Shown here one piece after another: positions 34,907-46,170 of a stretch of DNA of 64,000 nucleotides. The position numbers and the translations under genes were made by a program. The stretch covers positions 1 through 64,000 of the forward strand of contig JAAEAF010002586.1 of NCBI GenBank assembly GCA_011037195.1. The letters run 5' to 3'. The notes beneath the pieces are model-generated. The model did not search any database. It was not told where the DNA came from and worked only from the letters and a program-made list of their open reading frames with translations. This DNA is from Triatoma infestans. Its lineage: Eukaryota > Arthropoda > Insecta > Hemiptera > Reduviidae. Position 1 is the stretch's first letter; every line of letters begins with the position of its first letter.

Positions 34907-35850
34907 CCACCATGTATGTTTCTACCACCATATAACAGTGGTAGGTCTGGGAGCTGCGGTCTATTTTGAGACCGGAGATCATTTGACAGTATCTCTTGGT
35001 GAATGGACCACGGTCTTCCCGACTGAGGTTTATGCTATTCTTTGTTGTGTTTTGGATGAGAAGAAAGGTGTTTGTATCTGCTCGGACAGCCAGGCTGCAC
35101 TGAAGGCGCTGAGTTCATGCGTCTTCACTTCCAGGTTGGTGTTAGAATGTTCCAGAAGACTGGAAGAGCTTTCTTCTCTGAAGGATGTGCTTCTAGTCTT
35201 GGTGCCAGGTCACATGGGAATTTTTGTGAATGAGTAGGTGGATAGGTTTTGCCAAATTAGGCGCCTCTCTTGCCTTTCATGGTTCGAGCCTGCTGTTGGC
35301 GGTGGTCTTTTGCACACGTCTGGTCAGGCTTCTATAATCATTTCAGCTTCACAAGCATTGCATCCTTATGGATGGCTCAGTTGTTTTCGGCCGGTCCAAA
35401 ATGCTCATCGGGGGTCCCGGACAAGGCCATTAGTTTTTTTCGCGGAGCGTTCTTAGTCATCTGTTGGAAATCGTAACTGGAATCAATTGTGGTTAAGGAT
35501 AGATCTCTACATAATGGGGCTCATGCCGATCCACTTGTAGGTCTGTGTGACAGAGGAGAAACACCCATCCATCTTAGTGAACTGATTGCTTGGGTTGTGA
35601 GGAAATTAGGGTTTAAGCCCCTTTGGGGGCGAAGAGTGGGATGTCTGTGGAAGAGCTTAGTCTGTTCCGCTTAAGGTTATTGTCCTATTTATTCGGACTG
35701 CGTGAAAATCTTAGAAGGAATAGATGCGGGACTGATTTTTGTTACCGACCCGGCTTGTTGTTGTTATTCTTTAGGGGTAACTATATGGCTAGAAGGCTTT
35801 GGATAGCGTACGGTTTCTCCCCACAGACAAATAATAATAACAAACCTATA
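34905..35850 (+). pseudogene. LINE family B: RNase H domain, C-terminal zinc-knuckle region and 3' end
   Basis: Starting near VVGLGAAVYFETGDHLTVSL, the frame gives GEWTTVFPTEVYAILCCVLD, VCICSDSQAALKALSS, RRLEELSSLKDVLLVLVPGH and MGIFVNE. The Glu of TEVYA, the Asp of CSDSQAA and the His of PGHMG match RNase H catalytic positions found in I, R1 and LOA-type LINEs. A stop follows at 35235. Further frames give ADPLVGLCDRGETPIHL, which resembles the CxxC...H region near LINE C-termini. The 3' end is CGGCTTGTTGTTGTTATTCT, then GGCTTTGGATAGCGTA and an AATAATAATAA tail at 35827-35838. The reverse transcriptase part is missing, so this is a 5'-truncated dead copy. Confidence 0.75.
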
Positions 35851-35874
35851 ACAGTAAAAATTAACACCCATTAA

Positions 35875-36060
35875 GCATTCCTAGAATACCAATTTGAAGA
35901 AAATCGGAGAAAAACGGAAGAGCCACTTATAGGTTTTTTGAGTTTTTGAAAGTTGTTTCCGAACAATTGCCTTTAAACTGCACAATTGACTTCCACGTTC
36001 AGACGGTAACTATTTTTCTCACAAAGAACAAAAAAAAAAATTTCAGAGGGATTTTTGTGG
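35875..36060 (+). repeat. Family A fragment, plus orientation
   Basis: Contains AATTTGAAGAAAATCGGAGA, GGAAGAGCCACTTATAGG and AATTTCAGAGGGATTTTTG, in family A order. Confidence 0.5.
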
Positions 36061-36245
36061 AGCCCTGTCAGTCAGATTTAGATGTGAAATTGCCCGCTAC
36101 AAACTTTGTTGGTAGTGATATGCGCTCATATGTTCCATGTCAATCTATATTGTATAAAACCTATACAAATTTATTTGACGGCGATCTCAACTAACCGTTT
36201 GTAACATTGCACCTTTTTAAGATAATTTTTAATTAATTTTCCATT

Positions 36246-36905
36246 ATTGCAGTAGGGAATGTCGAGCAAGTCGTGTGAGTAGTTGCAGTAATGGAAGTCG
36301 AGCAGTCGTGTGAGTATTTGCAGTAAGGAATGTCGAGCAGAGTCGTGGAGTATTTGCAGTACGTGAATGTCGAGCAAGTCGTGTAGTATTTGCAGTAGGG
36401 AATGTCGAGCAGTCGTGCTGATATTGCAGTAAGGGAATTCCCGAGCAGTCGTGTGCGTATTTATGCAGTAAGGGAATGTCGAGCAAGTCGTGTGAGTAGT
36501 TGCAGTAAGGAATGTCGGCAAGTCGTTTGAGTATTTGCAGTAAGGGAATGTCGCAAGTCGTGTGAGTATTTGCAGTAAGGGAATGTCGATCAATCGTGTG
36601 AGTCGTTGCAGGAAGGGAAGTGTCGAGAGCAAGTCGTGTGAGTATTTGCATAAGGGAATGTCGGAGCAAGTCGGGTGAGGTATTTGCAGTCAGGAATGTC
36701 CGAGCAAGTCGTGTGATATTTGCATAAGGAATGTCGAGCAAGTCCGTGTGAGTATTTGCAGTAAGGAATGTCCGAGCAAGTCGTGTGAGTATTTGCAGTA
36801 AGGGAATGTCGAGCAAGTCGTGTGAGTATTTGCAGTAAGGGAATGTCGAGCAAGTCGTGTGAGTATTTGCAGTAAGGGAATGTCGAGCAAGTCGTGTGAG
36901 TATTT
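36246..36905. repeat. 37-bp minisatellite, about 18 copies
   Basis: The unit is GTCGAGCAAGTCGTGTGAGT followed by ATTTGCAGTAAGGGAAT. The last three to four units (36780-36905) are identical. Leftward units carry many single-base insertions and deletions rather than substitutions. Long open frames on the minus strand (up to 229 codons) are artefacts of the repeat: 37 is not a multiple of 3, and the frames encode only repeats such as TTCSTFPYCKYSHDL. Confidence 0.95.
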
Positions 36906-36909
36906 CGCA

Positions 36910-38870
36910 CATTGGTTTTTGTTTTTTTAACAAAAATCCTGTCTGACCAAGATGGCGTTACTTTTAATCTAGCAGCCCATTTCTTCCGTTTCGTTTAAGC
37001 GTATATGTGGTCAGATACGCAGTACATGAGCCTTCCTTTTTAGAATTTTTAGCAGTCGAATGTTGAGAAAATTCCCAATATCATTCGCTTTTCAAACTTT
37101 TCTGAAAATGGTTCCATGTTTAAAAAAAACTATTTCCTGTTTGTTCTATATATATATATATAAAACTTTACTATTATTATTTTTTTATTAGTTATGGAAA
37201 TTCACATGCAAATTATTACCTTACTTAGTGTACAATTTTTTATTAATTCCATACCAAGGCAGGGTACTAGCGCTGCCTGGCAGGGAATATTTAAACAAGT
37301 TTATATTAAAGATAGGCCTCTTGGGATATTTACATAGCATAAGCGTCTGCTCACCCTCTCTCGCTTTGTGTTCGCCTACCTGGCTATAACTTCCGGCTAG
37401 AACGGAAGTTAGCTTTCGCCAACTTATTTAACAGTTACTTTAGGTATTATTAAAATTTACACAAACATTGTTAAAAGCGCGCTCTTTGTATTATATTTTC
37501 AAATATATTTTAGTATATTACATTATTATGAAAATTCTGTTTAAATTTACAAATGTAATTATTATATTCTTTAAAAAAGCTTACTAATGTTAGTTTAGAT
37601 CGGAAGTTTTTATAAGTTTCATTCTATGTACGAGTACGTTAGGAAGTTCACAAATTTCTGAGGAAGTTCCACTCTCTCTCACACTCTCTCTCTCTCTCTG
37701 TTATATTTATATATATATATATATATACCACTACTTGGGCTGAAACCGTGTCGGTTATTCTCGGTTCCTTGATACCAGACAATTCTCCCTTGGAAGACTC
37801 TGATTTTCAGAGGAATCATAGGGAGCCGTTCGAAAGTATGGCACACCTTGAATGGAGTCTGATTTCGATGAGATAGAATATCAATATCAAGTTGGTGAGG
37901 CGCTGGGTTTGGGTCTGATTGAAGTGAAAGTTCTGAGGAGGTTTTGGTCCTTTTGTTTAAGTTGAGGCCATCTTAAAAGTCCTCCAGCCAACGCTGGCGA
38001 GGTAGTCTCCTCCGTCAAGCTCCACCCAGTCGACCATAGATTCCATTCTCCATTCTCTCCAGATGACTTAACCAACCGAGACGGACCTTTCTCTATAAAA
38101 GCCAGATGATATCTTGTTCTTGTACAACTAATACAAGTTTTTTCTGTACGTTTAAACTGTACGTCACACCACTGTACGTTTAAAGAAAGACTAAATGCCT
38201 TTTTCTCAGAACCTTCCTCTCTCACACCTTCCTCTTTCTTTGATCACTAACCATATCTCAATCGCATATTTTACATCTGGTCTGGTTATAGTTTTGTACA
38301 TTATGACCTTGGCTACTCGTGACAAACCTTTAAAGCCTTCGCTAATACATATAAGCATCTATTAGCAGCTATTTTTTATTAAATCAACTTATTTATATTA
38401 TTTGAAAATTAAATCAATTCTTCAATTTTTGCAATGAGTAAATTCTTCAATAACTTGTCATAAACATTTATCTATGACACTGTCCGGGACTCATTTGTTT
38501 CGTGCAGTGACGCCATAACTGACCGAACATGATCATTCATATTCTGCGATACGTAGCAGTGCCATTCTCCCTCCCCTGTAATCTAAAATTACCGAATAAT
38601 TTCATTATTTTTACAATGCAATCAACGTCGAAACATTAGTTAACTTTAAGAAGTTTTACTATATCTATATATTATGTATCTATAATGTTATATGCAATGT
38701 TATTATTTAGAAATACAAACAAAATTCATTGTCATATTTTCCTTGAGGATACTGCAGTGCTGCAATGGTGTCATCAACAGCCACAGAAAAAAAACATTCA
38801 GCAAAGTTGCATATGCGGTTGATATTTTATTGTTCCGAAATTTTAATGTCGGATGCGGTGAAGGCGTACG
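36910..38870. other. Non-coding stretch
   Basis: Contains TA runs (37147-37161, 37710-37728) and a CT microsatellite (37672-37699). A weak family A-like piece is near 37030-37130. No gene was recognised. Confidence 0.5.
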
Positions 38871-38884
38871 GAATTTGAATATTT

Positions 38885-38965
38885 TTTTTAATTTAAGGCG
38901 CGTTATCTATGGTCATTGGTGCCCGGAACATTCTCAGCGTACTGCCTTTAGAATAGTGAAAGGGG
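38885..38965 (+). repeat. Short dispersed repeat C, plus copy
   Basis: AATTTAAGGCGCGTTATCTA, then TGGTCATTGGTGCCCGGAAC and ATTCTCAGCGTACTGCC match, in reverse complement, the sequence at 49120-49185. The family is unidentified. Confidence 0.6.
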
Positions 38966-39036
38966 GAGTGTCCCAAGGCACAGTCACCGCGAACCAAATG
39001 AAACTATTGTCTCCGGTTAATTAAGTTAGTTAATCA

Positions 39037-39210
39037 CTAGTTCAGAGCATAAACGCAGCTCTAGTGCTTGCTCACTACCAGGCCCCAAAGTCGCCTGAGA
39101 GAGAGAGAGAGTTAGAGTTATAGTTATGCTAGTTCAGAGCATAAACGCAACTCTAGTGCTTGCTCACTACCAGGCCCCAAAGTCGCCTGAGAGAGAGTTA
39201 TAGTATTCAC
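39037..39210. repeat. 92-bp tandem duplication
   Basis: Unit 1 (39037-39128) and unit 2 (39129-39205) both run CTAGTTCAGAGCATAAACGC, CTCTAGTGCTTGCTCACTAC, CAGGCCCCAAAGTCGCCTGA. They differ by one base and by the length of the GA run at the junction. Confidence 0.9.
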
Positions 39211-39645
39211 CGCCTGGTTGAAGGAAATTCGCTCGAGTCTGGCCAAATTTGACCTTTTTACTTTTACACACACACACATGTTTTTGTAACTCGCACCTTT
39301 ATACAGCAACATAAACCGTATTATTTAAACATGCAGATAAAAATTTCAGGTTAACCCACCTTAATAATCAAAAATCATAACACTAAACGCTGTTTTTCTA
39401 AAGCATGGATTCTAGAAGACTTAAACTTAACTTTGTATAAGTAACAGAGGTTATGTTTACTGAAATAACAATGATCCGATGGTCAGCTGTTTTAAAATGA
39501 AGTGAGGGATGCCAACTTACAGTACTAAAAGTATCGATATTCTTAAATAGGTGATCTGCTTTAAAATTCCTTTTCACTTTTTAAATTTAATGAGTTCATA
39601 TAAAATCTTATAAATCATTAAAGTCTATCATTTTTAATAATTATT

Positions 39646-39650
<5 letters not shown>

Positions 39651-39679
<29 letters not shown>
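39651..39679. repeat. AC microsatellite
   Basis: Fourteen uninterrupted AC units. Confidence 0.9.
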
Positions 39680-39683
<4 letters not shown>

Positions 39684-40049
39684 AAAAGATCTTTTTACAA
39701 ACATAATTAAAAACAAAGGTAGATAAAAAAAAGTAACTTCAGCAAATGTAATTGGATAAAACTTTATAATTAATTAATTAATAAGGGTTTCCAATTTTAA
39801 ACGAGATTAAAAGGTTTAATGTAGCGGCTCAATTAGGGATTAATCCAACGAAATGCTAAAAGAAAACCTATCGAAATCCAATATCTGCCAAATTAGTCGG
39901 GCATTTTTTTTTTGCCACATAAATTTCCATTTTTTTTTTTTTTATGAAGGTAATTCGATGGATTGACTTTCTTTTTCATGTGAATTCATCCAATTAAGAA
40001 AACAGGAAAAAAAGACTGTCAGAAATCAGAATCGTAGATTTCGTAAAAA

Positions 40050-40370
40050 TGTTTGTTGAGGTTGGTTCCGCAGAGCTGGAAAGCATCAGAGATATTTTCC
40101 ATGATAGCCTGCTACATTTTGTGGTCGTCGACCGGTTTTGGGTGTTCACCCATTATCAGGATATTTTTGTCAAAACAATGTGATAATAAAGACTTTCACA
40201 GAGCAAATTCAGTCTACCAATACGCAGCAAATGCAGTGTATCAATTAAATTTGCTATCTATGTTATCACACTGTTTTGACAAAAACATCCTGATGAAGGG
40301 CGAGCGCCCGAAACCGGTCGATGACCACAAAAAGAAGCAGGCTAACACGGAAAATATCTTTGATGTCCTG
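40050..40370. repeat. Foldback element, copy 4, with the best hammerhead-like motif
   Basis: Left arm: GGTTCCGCAGAGCTGGAAAG, ATCAGAGATATTTTCCATGA, GTGGTCGTCGACCGGTTTTG. The right arm is its complement, ending GCAGGCTAACACGGAAAATA. The centre (about 40215-40255) is degraded. At 40286-40324 the plus strand reads CATC-CTGATGA-A-GGGC-gagc-GCCC-GAAA-CC-GG-TC-GATG. The minus-strand version (40130-40170) is partly decayed (CTGATAA) but keeps a GGGT/ACCC stem. Confidence 0.75.
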
Positions 40371-40379
40371 ATTCGTAAA

Positions 40380-41450
40380 ATTTTTTTACATGTTTTAGAA
40401 AATCGTTGTTCATTTATGCTCTGGAGATTTAAGACTAGAATGACTGGATATGGTGGCGATTGAATGTTGAGGATGTGTCCCTTAGTTCTAGATCGAGTGA
40501 AGAATGATTGTCGTGTAAATAGAGTGGTATATTATCTATGAGAGATTAGATCTTCAATACTCATCTATAATAGCTTTTAATATTTCCAGTTTTTTACTTT
40601 ATTTTACTGTAAGACGAAGTAGTGAGAGCTTATCAAGTTTTCAAAATGACTTCCTCAAAAGTGAATCCTTGGCCGCGCCCTCTATACAATATACGCATTG
40701 GACAATACATGTGTTTTCTGAACTTGTGCAGATATACTGCCATATTAGCTACAATTAAGAACCCTACATCATCTTTAACGATAAGTTACAGATAACTGGC
40801 AACCAGAAACATAAGTAAACAAAAAGAGGCGAATTAAAATGACCTCTCAAAAATGCCATCATGCCACTTTTACTCACCGGCGGGTCACATATCCACGTGT
40901 CTTCTTCAACAGCAACAAATATTACTTTTTACAGTATCTGGTACGCAATCTTGAGCATTTCATGGACAAACAACTCACGTGAACTTCAAACTTCCAAACG
41001 AGTTTTTACAGATTTCTTGGAAGTCGAACGAAATTACCCACGGAACAGAAAAGACCGACATATATTACGATTTTCCAATCTAAATGGACTTTCAGAACTG
41101 TAGGGTTCAGCCAATCAACAAATATACGAATTATGCGACAGATAGTTGATTCCTTATTATGTCAAAAAACACACTTTCCATAACGATCTCAACATGCCTT
41201 ATGTATGATATGGCTTATCGACAAAGACAATATATCTCAAATACTATGCGCGCGCGCTCTCTCTGATTGTTGCTCTAATCCATTTTTGCCGTTTGAAACA
41301 GCAGTGGTCCCAAATTTCCTTCAGAATTAGTTGAGCATGCCGTATGGAATCTTGTAGCTAGTGCTGCCATTGGGTTGTTTCTCCTCCTGCTTTTCACATC
41401 AAGATATCTCATCCTATTTACTTATTGCAGTTACATGGTTACGAAGATTG
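40380..41450. other. Non-coding stretch
   Basis: The open frame at 40861-41103 has no recognised domain. A GCGCGCGC run is at 41248-41255. No mobile element was identified. Confidence 0.45.
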
Positions 41451-41800
41451 GTTAAAAGAAAAAAACGTTTTTTCCAGTATTCCTATTTTTCAGGACATAT
41501 GAGTACATGATACAAAATCTCTAAAAAACGAAACCTCGCAGAATTCTCAAACTTGATCGCTCACCGTTTAAATAGCTCACCTCATTCGACACAAATGTTA
41601 TGGTCATAATCCATCGAACGGAATTGCAACATTACTGAATAGAATCTTCTTATCTTTTTCTTTTTTACCGCCAACTATTGAGAGACATACGGAGCGACAA
41701 ACATAAATGCAAATCATTCATCAATCTGAAACACATTTGTTTTTTCAGGAGAAAACTGATTTTAGTGGGATTTCTGAGGAAACATTAAGTTAAGCTTAAG
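41450..41800 (+). repeat. Family A repeat, plus orientation, diverged
   Basis: Contains CTCGCAGAATTCTCAAACTT, TTGCAACATTACTGAATAGA and AGGAGAAAACTGATTTTAGT in family A order. Confidence 0.55.
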
Positions 41801-42950
41801 TTTAAACTACAATTAGTTTTGCTGAGAGCAGACAGAGGGGCTATCGAACAATGTAAAGGTAAAAAGCATCACGTAAAAACATTACTAATCACATCCCTAA
41901 AATCCCGCAACTATAATCCCCCATTTCCCTTATTCATGTCAGGCTAAGGCCAACTTTAGTATACATTCCAAATTTGAAAAATATAAGTTAATTACAATTG
42001 TAACAATTACAGAAAATATGATTTTTTTTGTTTTGCACGCTCAGAAGAGACCTCAAAGTTTGTATTTCTGGAGAAAATTTAATTTTGGAAATCTGAAACG
42101 ATAGAAATACACTTCCATCTTCATATGATTTACGTGAGCAAAAAGAAAATGAGAATTTCCTTTCCAGTTCCAACAAGCTTGCTCTAATTGAGCTTTCCCA
42201 GAGGAAAAATTGTTAATTATACTTTCGTCTAATTTCTCATACCCATCTTAGTAACACATTTCTTTTCCCGGCTAGTTGGTTTGGGAAAAAGTAGGTTGGG
42301 AAATAAGTCCAAGTTATTTTTCTTACTGGAAAAACTCTACTTTTTCATGAGAGAAGGATTGAACTGTCTCAGTATATTGAGGAGAAGAGGAAAGTGGGTG
42401 AAGGATGCGTGAGAAAGAAAGGAAGTGGACAAGGGCTAGAAATAACTAGAGCATAGAGTATGTGTGTAAAGGCTGTCTGTGTATTTAGAGCTAGCAAGGC
42501 CATACTACTGGAGTTGTGTGCTGGATAAATCAATATTAGCTACACATTCAGTGCTGGCTAGTTGGTTTTGCCCACAATCAACTTTCAGTTCTTCTCTTTA
42601 CTTTAATCCTGAGGAAAAAATAAACAAAACAGAAAAAAAAGAAAAGAAAATCCTCTGGACTTATTAGATACAGTACACACAAAACTAGTAATATGGTACA
42701 GACACATTGTATACAGACGAACCAAGACGGACATGTACGAACTTGCGAAACAAGAAAGAGGATTTTGAGAGAAAAAATAATATACTATGTTTATTTGTTT
42801 TCCTACATGCCTACTTTCCCCACGCCAAGCTAGATTCATTCAATTTTCCCTATTTTTAGTCATTTGTCCAAAAGTAATAAAGTAGTAAACAATTTTTTTG
42901 TTTCATTACTTAGACAATTATTTTTTGTTTACAATTATTAGACTCTCTTG
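41800..42950. other. Non-coding stretch
   Basis: No coding family. A weak family A-like piece on minus lies near 41960-42160. Confidence 0.45.
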
Positions 42951-42954
42951 TACT

Positions 42955-43470
42955 TCTGGAAACAGGAAGTGAAGAAACGAAAAATCGCAAGAAACTGAAA
43001 CCACGTATTCCGTCACTGGCTTCTGCAACGAATGTTTCCCGCAAAATCCATCAATGACTTTACAGATTGTTTTTTTTCATTTTAATTTTTCGCGTTTTTT
43101 TGTTACAATTTTTTTTTTTTTAATTGTATATTATCCACACATATAGAGAACTATCACTTTTATTTGATACCTATTTCCCGGAAAAAGTGATTACAATAGA
43201 GGAATCGTAGCGTTTAGCTTTCCTCTAAAGTGCCACTTCAGTACAATGTATGGTTTTACCACCTGCCAAATATTAATATACATTAGAGGCATTGATAGAA
43301 TTCCAAAATTGAAGAAAATCGGTTAACCGGAAGTGCGACTTTACAGAATAGGTTTTTGAGCTTTTTTGGAATTTCCTCGATTTCCTTTAAACTTGGAGTA
43401 ATTCTCAGATTTCACTTTTAGCTGCCAAATTTTTCCGAAAAAATTGATATTAGGTAGTTTTGAGAAATCT
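42955..43470 (+). repeat. Family A repeat, plus orientation, near full length
   Basis: GAAAAATCGCAAGAAACTGA, CGCAAAATCCATCAATGACT, TTCCTCTAAAGTGCCACTTC, AGTACAATGTATGGTTTTAC, AAATCGGTTAACCGGAAGTG and CGACTTTACAGAATAGG occur in order. This is among the best copies for the right half. Confidence 0.75.
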
Positions 43471-43474
43471 GTGT

Positions 43475-44050
43475 TAAATTTCAAAGGTTTGTTTGTTCAA
43501 TATTATTGGCCCTTCCTTTTGGACTATAATGTCCAAATCACTACTAGCTGACTAGGCAGGCACTTGTCCCACCATCCACTTCTATATTTACTCAAATGAG
43601 TAAAACTGGAAGTTGAAAGAAAATATTTTATATACAATTGCTTAAACGTAAGAGAAAGTTAGGTGAGAGTTTCATACCAGATTTTTTCCAGACACCTACA
43701 ACTTCATACTGCCGTGGTCTGCCCCTCCCCTATCGCGTGTGTCGAAGTGTGAGTCTGGATGTGTAGTTGTGGATAAAGGAAGGAAGGAAATCTGCACTTG
43801 AACAAGCCGGAATTTTTCCATAAGTATAATTCGACGGGTGGGGGATTGAGATTTATTACAATCACAGAAGAGTGTTAAATATAAAGTACCTTTTGCGAGT
43901 GTCTTAAATAAAAAAAAAAAAAGCAAGGCTAAAGAATAGTTGAAAGTGAAAGAAATGTAAAGAAAATTCATGATTTGTAAATGCTCAAGGCTTAAACAAC
44001 AAAAAAAAAAGGGTCAAGGTTTTCCCTTTTCTTCAACCCCCTCACTGCTA
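43475..44050. other. Non-coding stretch
   Basis: A reverse AATCTGG-type motif (GTTTCATACCAGATTTTTTC) lies at about 43670. Nothing else was recognised. Confidence 0.45.
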
Positions 44051-45100
44051 GCTATCGAGTCAAATCAACTTTAACAAAGATATTTTTGCTTCAGCTATTT
44101 ACTGAAAAAGTATTTGGTGACTACCAATGTAGATTTCGTCTTGGTAGAAGAACAACCGATCAAATCTTCACGCTCCGGCAGACAATGGAAGTTTGCTATG
44201 AATGTGATATGGGTCTACACTTGCTCTTCATCGACTATAAGCAAGCATTCGACAGTGTGAAGAGAACGGCTCTTTCAAACCCCCTTAAGGGACTTAGGGT
44301 ACCGAATAAATTAATACGATTGATTCGTATGACTTGGAACAATGCTGTGTTAGGGTAACGATAGGCAATAGAGTCGAAGATCCTTTCGACGTACTATTTG
44401 GTGAACGTGAGGCAAGGAGATGCCCTGTCAGCCACGCTTTTCAATGTGGCTCTCCATACCGCAGTGAAGAATGCAATTAAACCTGGAGCGATGCTTGATA
44501 AAACCTGGCAGTATATGGCTAACCTGGAAGTATATGCGTATGTCGATGACTTAGTCATCATGGCTAGAAGTGAATCAGCACTAGACGAAGCACCCAACTA
44601 ATATTATCTACTGGCCAAAAAGTAGGACTTACAATAAATGATAATAGAACCAAATATATGCTAATGTCCTCAAAGACAGTTAGTAGTAGAATGACTAAAC
44701 ATCAAATTACAAAGCTTCACGTTTGAAAAAGTATCTTCCTTCTCATACTGTGATCCTCTGTCAATAATGAAAACAAAGTAGGTGCCAAAACTTAACAAAG
44801 ACTAATGGCTGGATATGAAGCATACGTTACTAATCTTAGTTTATTCAGATCCCAGCTGATTTCTAGAAAAAATAAAATTAAACTTTATAAAACATTAATC
44901 AGACCAGTGATTACTTATGGCGCGGAAACCTGGTGCTTGTCTGCATCCTATATTCAGAAGCTGAAAGCTTTCGAAAGGAAAATGATAAGACGTATATATG
45001 GAGCAACACAGGTTAATGGTCGATGGAAAATAAGAAATAATCTAGAAATTGAGCAGATACTAGAGAATGAGGACATAATTAACTTTATAAAATCTTTTCT
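44050..45100 (+). pseudogene. RTE-type LINE reverse transcriptase, frameshifted
   Basis: Frame 1 (44086-44355) gives CRFRLGRRTTDQIFTLRQTM and GLHLLFIDYKQAFDSVKRTA, containing the first catalytic Asp (FIDYKQAFD). After a frameshift near 44356 the next frame gives VRQGDALSATLFNVALHTAV and EVYAYVDDLVIMARSESALD, with an intact catalytic YVDD. A third frame (44805-45100) gives LIRPVITYGAETWCLSASYI, KLKAFERKMIRRIYGATQVN and NLEIEQILENEDIINFIKS, the typical RTE tail. The N-terminal endonuclease is absent. It is better preserved than the copy at 2140-2990 but dead through at least two frame breaks. Confidence 0.85.
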
Positions 45101-45156
45101 ATTTGTAATTCTAAGTTGGAGGGTGGCTGAAAAGTGGTTTGTCCAGTTTACTTTTT

Positions 45157-45305
45157 CCGACAGCTGTATGAGAAGCAATTACTTTCTCCGACAGCTGTAT
45201 GAGAAACAATTACTTTCTCCGACAGCTGTATGAGAAACAATTACTTTCTCCGACAGCTGTATGAGAAACAATTACTTTCTCCGACAGCTGTATGAAAAAC
45301 AATTG
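45157..45305. repeat. 31-bp tandem repeat, five copies
   Basis: Units start CCGACAGCTG at 45157, 45188, 45219, 45250 and 45281, continuing TATGAGAAACAATTACTTTC. They are nearly identical. The array follows the RTE fragment; whether it belongs to it is unknown. Confidence 0.95.
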
Positions 45306-45689
45306 CGAATGTATCAAATTTTCCTAATTCAATTTTCACCAGAAATACATTTTCTGAGGTACCTGAAACAAAATGAAAAATCTTATATGAACCAGCCATT
45401 TGACTTTTCTTTTACTATAGTTCATATAGTACGATCACAAAATTGACAAATTTTCCCCTAAACTTGGAATTAGCCGGCAAACTTGCCCTAACCAAAAATG
45501 TAGTGACTGGGGAGGGGGATGTTGATTTTCTCCAAATAAACATGTAGAGTATGATTACATTATAATCCACAAGTTGGCGATTTCATCTAATTCGAATATC
45601 TTTGAAATCTAATGCCAAGATTCCCCCCCCAGTAACCCCTTTAAAACCCAATTTTCCTGAACCAAAAACTAATGATAGGTTTATAATTG

Positions 45690-46170
45690 AGCGTTAGTGT
45701 CCCCTCAACATAGTCCTCTAGCTGGGACTGAATATTGACAAGAGACTGAACGTGGAACCGACACACCAGCCTTAACGACCGGAACTTAACCTACAGTACA
45801 TTATTATAGGCTACTGAACTGCAGCTCCAAACACTCGATAGGCCAACAAAGGACTTATTTACACTGCAATCGTTAAACCACACTGAACATATGGTATGGC
45901 AACTCGTCGTTACAACTCCAGCGAATCCAGTTATTCCAGTCCCCAAAGTCCTCAGAACCATGTAGTCCATAACTCCCTACTATGTTTCCAATATCAGTCT
46001 CTATGCAGACCTTGAAATACCATATATAAGAGAAATAGCAAAGAGATGATACAAGAAATTCCATAAATTCTTATCCTCTTATACTAATATCCTCTAGTTC
46101 GTCTTCTCTCTTCCTGCATAATATCAGCACCCTTCTCGAAGACCCAAATGCCTGTGGCCTTGTGATCTCC
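45690..46170 (+). pseudogene. Jockey-clade LINE 3' fragment
   Basis: Conceptual frames give LGLNIDKRLNVEPTHQP, RPELNLQYIIIGY, IYTAIVKPH.TYGMATRRYN, SLYADLEIPYIREIAKR, KKFHKFLSSYTNIL and KCLWPCDLQLSAR. The LDKRL, PxxTYGM and DLEIPYIREIAKR blocks match the Jockey C-terminal region. Stops throughout. Confidence 0.75.

Noticed and set aside
36246..36905. CRISPR-like array
   Set aside because: Units are contiguous with no unique spacers, and the genome is eukaryotic.
36171..36933. Open frames up to 229 codons on the minus strand over the minisatellite
   Set aside because: They exist only because the 37-bp unit and its indels keep some frame open; the product is simple repeats and there is no start, splice or family support.
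45873..46064. Minus-strand 63-codon frame as a gene
   Set aside because: It is the antisense shadow of the Jockey fragment on plus.
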